Assembly: GCF_030345075.1 (NCBI RefSeq)
Contig: NZ_CP128361.1
Span: forward strand, 6,014,001 to 6,078,000
Length of the DNA stretch: 64,000 nt
Reading direction: 5' to 3'
Source: Solwaraspora sp. WMMA2065
GTDB lineage: Bacteria > Actinomycetota > Actinomycetes > Mycobacteriales > Micromonosporaceae
Part shown: piece after piece, positions 60,202 through 64,000 of the stretch
How the letters are laid out: each line of letters starts with the position of its first letter
How positions within the stretch are numbered: position 1 is the stretch's first letter
Position numbers and translations under genes: made by a program
Notes under the pieces: generated by a model
Database searches by the model: none
Told to the model about the DNA's origin: nothing
What the model saw: only the letters and a program-made list of their open reading frames with translations

Positions 60202-60693
60202 TCAGCCGGCGGTGGTCCAGCTCCAGCTGGTCGCGACGCCGTCGGTGAACGGCATCACGCCGTGGAAGACGGTCGGCTGCTCGGCGAAGACCAGCGGCAG
60301 GAAGTGCCGGTCGCTGGGCCACATCGGCACCCGGCCGGCGAGGACGTCGGCCAGGTCGGTCCAGATCAGGGTGCCTTCCGGACAGTCCGGCCGGGGTTCG
60401 CCGGACCAGGTCGGCACCCGGAACAGGAAGCCGAACCAGTTTTCGCTGTGCCGGCCGAAGCCCGGCCAGGAGATGGTCCCGGCCAGCTCGACCCGTCCGC
60501 ACTCCAACCCGGCCTCCTCCCGGATCTCCCGGCGCATACCGGCGATGACGTCCTCGCCCGGCTCCAGCTTGCCGCCCAGCCCGTTGTAGTAACCGTAGTG
60601 GATGTCGTCCGGCCGGGTGTCGCGGCGCAGCATCAGCACCTGACGTCCGTCGGGGGAGAGTACGTAGCCGAGGGTCGCGATGATCGCCTGCAC
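60202..60693 (-). CDS. Nudix hydrolase (8-oxo-dGTP diphosphatase-like)
   Basis: A 163-residue protein with the Nudix box GGKLEPGEDVIAGMRREIRE followed by EAGL, preceded by DIHYGYYNGL. It resembles MutT/NudG-like hydrolases that remove oxidised nucleotides. Start is a GTG at 60693. It converges with upp, 20 bp away. Confidence 0.9.
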   Translation of the reverse strand: MQAIIATLGYVLSPDGRQVLMLRRDTRPDDIHYGYYNGLGGKLEPGEDVIAGMRREIREEAGLECGRVELAGTISWPGFGRHSENWFGFLFRVPTWSGEPRPDCPEGTLIWTDLADVLAGRVPMWPSDRHFLPLVFAEQPTVFHGVMPFTDGVATSWSWTTAG

Positions 60694-60721
60694 CTGGTCA
60701 CCATAGGTACCCGGTGGCCGG

Positions 60722-62689
60722 TCAGCCGCAGCGGTGTCCCACCAGCACCTCGGTGGCCGGGACCGGGTCGGCCGCCGACAGCGGGTCCGGCTGTGCGGGG
60801 TATCCGGCGTCGTGGTGGCGGGTCTGCTGCGGTGCGGCGGCCAGCCGCAGCTGCGGATTGACCGGGAACCGCCCGACCGGTGGGCGCAGCAGGCGCTGCG
60901 CCAGCTCGGTCGCGGTGAACGGGGCGCGGGCCGCCGCGGTCTCCGCGTCGACCTCGTACGGTGACCGGGTCGGGAAGTAGCGGTTGAGGAACTCGACCCG
61001 CAGCCGGCGGGCGGCGGAGTCGACCGCGTTGGTGAGTTCGGTGTCCAGCCCGAAGGCGTCGGCGTCGCGACGGTCGAGCAGGCGGTGCAGCCGCAGCGCG
61101 GCGTCGGGGGTGGCCGGGTCGACCCGGTGCCGGCGCAGTGACCCGGGGACTGCGGTGCCCCGCAGGTACGACCAGTGTGGGTGCAGCGAGCGGATCAGTG
61201 ACACGTCGTCCGGATGCCGGATCTGGTGACCGCGAATCCGGGCGACCACCTCGGGAATGCTGGTGCAGATCTCGGCCAGTGTGGAGCGGCGCACCGGCAA
61301 CGGTACGCCGACCTGGGCGCCCGGGTCGACGAGGCGGTCGAACTGGTCGGCGAAGACGCGCCGCGCGGCGGCCTCCGCCGGGGTGTCTCCCGAGCGGGCC
61401 AGCCGGCCGGCTCCCCGGCCCGGCCCGGGCGGCGGGCCGAGCAGCACCTTGGGGATTCCGTTGGGCTCGAAGAACGTGGTCCGGTCGACGGGCCGGCCGA
61501 GAAAGACGTTGCCGGGCAGGTAGAGGAACCGTTCCGCCAGGCCGTCGATCTCGTGCACTGCGGACTCGACGGCGTACGGGTTGAAGGTGGGCAGCACGGC
61601 GTGGCCACCGAGCAGGTCGCGATAGTCGACGACGGTCAACTGCGGATCGTTGACGTCGAGCCAGCCCGGCACCTGGTCTGCGGTGATCAGGAAGATCCGC
61701 CGGATCCAGGGCGCGTGCAGGTGCACCGAGCGGAGCAGGTGGCGCAGTTCCTCGGTGCCGTCCCAGCCGATCCATTCGTTGCCGGCGGGATCCGCCGGGC
61801 CGGCACCGTGGCGGTGGCGGTGCCGGTCGGCGCGCCGGGCGGCCGGCACCGGACCGGCGGTGCGGGCCATGGCCCGCTGCCGGCGGGAGCGCCACCGCGG
61901 GTCGGTCGGGTCGGTCCAGCAGCAGACCAGGTCGACTGGGAAGTCGGGCCAGGTCGCCGGCCGACGGGTGAACGGGGTACGGGTCACGTGCCGGGCGATC
62001 CGGTCCTCCGGCGCGAAGCAGCAGGCCTCGGCCTCGGTCAGCCGTACCGGGGCCGACCGGGCCGGGACGATGGCGGTGACGTCGTTGCTGCGGGGCGCGT
62101 GCAGCCGGTCACCGTCGACCGCCCAGAACTCGATCTCGCAGGCGGCCTGCCCGCCGTACGTCAGCTGACCGTTGACGCCGGTCACCGGCTGGAAGACCCG
62201 GATCACCGGGGTCCGGCGCAGCCGCCAGTCGGGCCGGGCCGGCAGTCGCCGGTACCGGTGTCCGGCACGTGCCACGGCCAGGCCGTCGAGGCGGCCGAGG
62301 GCCCGCAGTGCGGCGGTACGCTCGCCGGCCGGCACCCCGACCCGGCTGCTGAACCCGGACGCGGTCGGGATGACGAAGTGGTCCACCCCGGCCCGGGCCA
62401 GTGCGTCGGTGACGAGGTGCAGGTTGCGCCGGTGGGCGTTGAGCGGGCTGATCGTGTCGTCGTCGACGACGACGGCCATGACGGGGCGTCCGTCCAGTAC
62501 GGACCATCGCCGGGGGAGACCGGCGGCGGTCGGGCGGGCCGGCCGCAGACGTCGGCCCAGCCAGCATCGGGCGGCCTGGCCGGGCCGACGGGTCAGGCGG
62601 AACAGGGCAGTCTGCCGGTGGAAGGGGAGCAGCGTGTACCGCCGGTGCGTCGCGGCGGTCAGGTAGGCGAAGCAGCGGCTAGCTAGCAT
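60722..62689 (-). CDS. Stealth-family polysaccharide phosphotransferase with altered acidic motif
   Basis: A 655-residue protein. The conserved regions are recognisable: CR1 DLVCCWTDPTDPRW, CR2 EELRHLLRSVHLHAPWIRRI and ITADQVPGWL, CR3 LPTFNPYAVESAVHEIDGLA followed by ERFLYLPGNVFLGRP, and CR4 near HPHWSYLRG. In Stealth enzymes the CR3 end is usually FNDDxFLG; here the acidic pair is replaced by PG-N. Sugar-1-phosphate transfer to a capsule-like polymer is the family role; activity here is doubtful. ATG 62689 follows an AT-rich promoter region. Confidence 0.85.
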   Translation of the reverse strand: MLASRCFAYLTAATHRRYTLLPFHRQTALFRLTRRPGQAARCWLGRRLRPARPTAAGLPRRWSVLDGRPVMAVVVDDDTISPLNAHRRNLHLVTDALARAGVDHFVIPTASGFSSRVGVPAGERTAALRALGRLDGLAVARAGHRYRRLPARPDWRLRRTPVIRVFQPVTGVNGQLTYGGQAACEIEFWAVDGDRLHAPRSNDVTAIVPARSAPVRLTEAEACCFAPEDRIARHVTRTPFTRRPATWPDFPVDLVCCWTDPTDPRWRSRRQRAMARTAGPVPAARRADRHRHRHGAGPADPAGNEWIGWDGTEELRHLLRSVHLHAPWIRRIFLITADQVPGWLDVNDPQLTVVDYRDLLGGHAVLPTFNPYAVESAVHEIDGLAERFLYLPGNVFLGRPVDRTTFFEPNGIPKVLLGPPPGPGRGAGRLARSGDTPAEAAARRVFADQFDRLVDPGAQVGVPLPVRRSTLAEICTSIPEVVARIRGHQIRHPDDVSLIRSLHPHWSYLRGTAVPGSLRRHRVDPATPDAALRLHRLLDRRDADAFGLDTELTNAVDSAARRLRVEFLNRYFPTRSPYEVDAETAAARAPFTATELAQRLLRPPVGRFPVNPQLRLAAAPQQTRHHDAGYPAQPDPLSAADPVPATEVLVGHRCG

Positions 62690-62745
62690 AACCAGCTAAA
62701 CGATCAGCAATATGAATTGGTCGCGCCTAACGGGTGAAACGGGCA

Positions 62746-64000
62746 TCATCCGATGTTTAGGGCGGCTGATGTCTCCGTCCGCAGCTGTGCCAACGCCCGA
62801 TCGGCCCGTTCGCGGGCCGCAGCCGGATCGCTGCCCGGCACCGGCTGGACCACCTCCAGGTACGCCTTCAGCTTCGGCTCCGTCCCGGAAGGACGGACCA
62901 CGACCCGGGCAGTGCCGGTACGCAGGATCACCACGTCGGCGTCGGGCAGCAGATCCTGCGTCGCGGTGACCGGCTCGCCGAGCAGCGTCGTCGGCAGGTT
63001 GGCCCGCAGGTACGCCATCGCGGTGGCGATCTCACTCAGCTCGTCGACCCGCACGGCGAGCTGGTCGGTCTGGTACACCCCGAACTCGCAGGCCAGTTCG
63101 TCGAGCCGGTCAGCCAGGCCCCGACCGGTTGCCTTGAGCTCGGCGGCCAACTCGGCGAGCAGCAGCGCGGCGGTGATGCCGTCCTTGTCGCGTACCCGGT
63201 CGGGTGCCACGCAGTAGCCGAGCGCCTCCTCGTAGCCGTAGACCAGCGGCACCTCGGCCCCGTCAGTGGTGTCACTGCCGGCCCGGACGATCCACTTGAA
63301 GCCGGTGAGGGTCTCGGCGTACGGCTCGCCGCGCGCCGCGCACAGCACGCCGAGCAGCGACGACGAGACGATGGTGGTGGCGTAGCGGCCGTGCCGGCCG
63401 CGCCGGATCAGCTGATCGGCGAGCAGCACCCCCAGCTCGTCGCCGCGCAGCATCCGCCACCCGTCGCCGCCGCGTGGCACCGCGACCGCGCACCGGTCGG
63501 CGTCCGGGTCGTTGGCGATCGCCAGGTCGGCTCCGTGTGCCCGGGCCAGCGCGACGACCCGGTCCATCGCGCCGGGCTCCTCCGGATTGGGAAACGCCAC
63601 GGTCGGGAACTGCGGATCCGGCTCGGCCTGCTCGGCGACGACCAGCGGTGCCGGGAATCCGGCACCGACGAACGCCTCCCGCAGCACCGCCCCACCGACG
63701 CCGTGCAGCGGCGTGTACGCCACGGTCAGCGCCCGGGGGGTCGCCCGGTCCACCACCGCCACGGCGGTCCGCAGGTAGCCGGCGACGATCTCGTCGTCCA
63801 GCGTCTTGCCGGGGCCGCCGAGCGGCACGTCGACCAGCTTTCCGACCGCCCGGATCGCCGCCTCGATCTGTTGGTCGGCCGGCGGGGCGATCTGCGCGCC
63901 CGCACCGGCCGGTCCGCCGAGCTGAGCGCCGAGATAGACCTTGTAGCCGTTGTCCTGCGGCGGGTTGTGGCTGGCGGTGACCATCACTGCCGCCACCGCG
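62746..64000 (-). CDS. Phosphohexomutase (phosphomannomutase/phosphoglucomutase), partial at right edge
   Basis: At least 418 codons, N-terminus outside the window. VTASHNPPQDNGYKVY holds the phospho-Ser, ANDPDADRCAVAVP the metal loop, LTGFKWI and YGYEEALGY the sugar-binding loop, and VVVRPSGTEPKLKAY the phosphate-binding loop. Class as in actinobacterial PmmB-type enzymes that lie beside upp and deoxynucleoside genes. It would interconvert sugar 1- and 6-phosphates or ribose phosphates. Confidence 0.93.
   Translation of the reverse strand, partial: AVAAVMVTASHNPPQDNGYKVYLGAQLGGPAGAGAQIAPPADQQIEAAIRAVGKLVDVPLGGPGKTLDDEIVAGYLRTAVAVVDRATPRALTVAYTPLHGVGGAVLREAFVGAGFPAPLVVAEQAEPDPQFPTVAFPNPEEPGAMDRVVALARAHGADLAIANDPDADRCAVAVPRGGDGWRMLRGDELGVLLADQLIRRGRHGRYATTIVSSSLLGVLCAARGEPYAETLTGFKWIVRAGSDTTDGAEVPLVYGYEEALGYCVAPDRVRDKDGITAALLLAELAAELKATGRGLADRLDELACEFGVYQTDQLAVRVDELSEIATAMAYLRANLPTTLLGEPVTATQDLLPDADVVILRTGTARVVVRPSGTEPKLKAYLEVVQPVPGSDPAAARERADRALAQLRTETSAALNIG

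Overview
The window is chromosomal DNA of a high-GC Gram-positive bacterium. Dense genes, frequent GTG starts, ATGA/GTGA start-stop overlaps, an XRE-DUF5753/DUF397 pair, mycothiol-type DinB/TIGR03086 proteins and the pmm-upp-deoC neighbourhood all point to an actinomycete, probably Micromonosporaceae. That family placement is inference. No rRNA, tRNA, CRISPR array, prophage or intact insertion sequence was seen.

Layout. 1-7.7 kb (minus strand): a tightly overlapping Wzx/Wzy-type exopolysaccharide operon (priming sugar phosphotransferase, flippase, two paralogous methyltransferases, GT2, GT4 and a polymerase-like membrane protein cut by the left edge). Three helically phased direct repeats lie in front of it. 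7.8-12.6 kb: S51 peptidase, small conserved proteins, a DUF4232 lipoprotein, an autoregulated SRPBCC/DUF4166/TetR operon and a hemerythrin protein. 12.6-13.4 kb has no recognisable gene. 13.4-23 kb: conserved hypotheticals, esterase, AraC/NmrA/DUF4345 set, a frameshifted TPR gene, DUF1349 protein, a MerR regulator fused to a DnaN-like clamp, a ricin-lectin relic and a lipid kinase. 23-38 kb: a 1,434-residue subtilase, an S1 protease, lipoproteins, GNAT, tam, a DUF3137/GIDE membrane pair, a hydrolase behind a leaderless mini-ORF, and a TetR regulon with a deiodinase-like protein and a TIGR03086 protein.

39.6-48.5 kb: a surface protein of the choice-of-anchor M type behind a Zur-like box (frameshifted here), ArsR/VOC pair, a damaged ADP-ribosylglycohydrolase, and two proteins from families named for RNA repair (RlaP nucleotidyltransferase, HAD-SAK) flanking a GNAT, followed by an XRE/DUF397 pair. 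48.5-54.8 kb: Fic protein, two-component system, quinone oxidoreductase-like protein, serine hydrolase, DUF559 protein. 54.9-64 kb: deoC with two aldehyde dehydrogenases (deoxynucleoside catabolism), GT4, upp, Nudix, a Stealth protein with an altered acidic motif, and a phosphohexomutase cut by the right edge.

The most distinctive items are the MerR-clamp fusion, the GT2 carrying half of a neighbouring GT-B enzyme, several operator sets that can be read directly beside their regulators (TetR twice, ArsR, Zur-like), two related dispersed palindromes, a possible AUC start codon, and the RNA-repair-like cluster. All function calls rest on motif reading by eye, without database searches.
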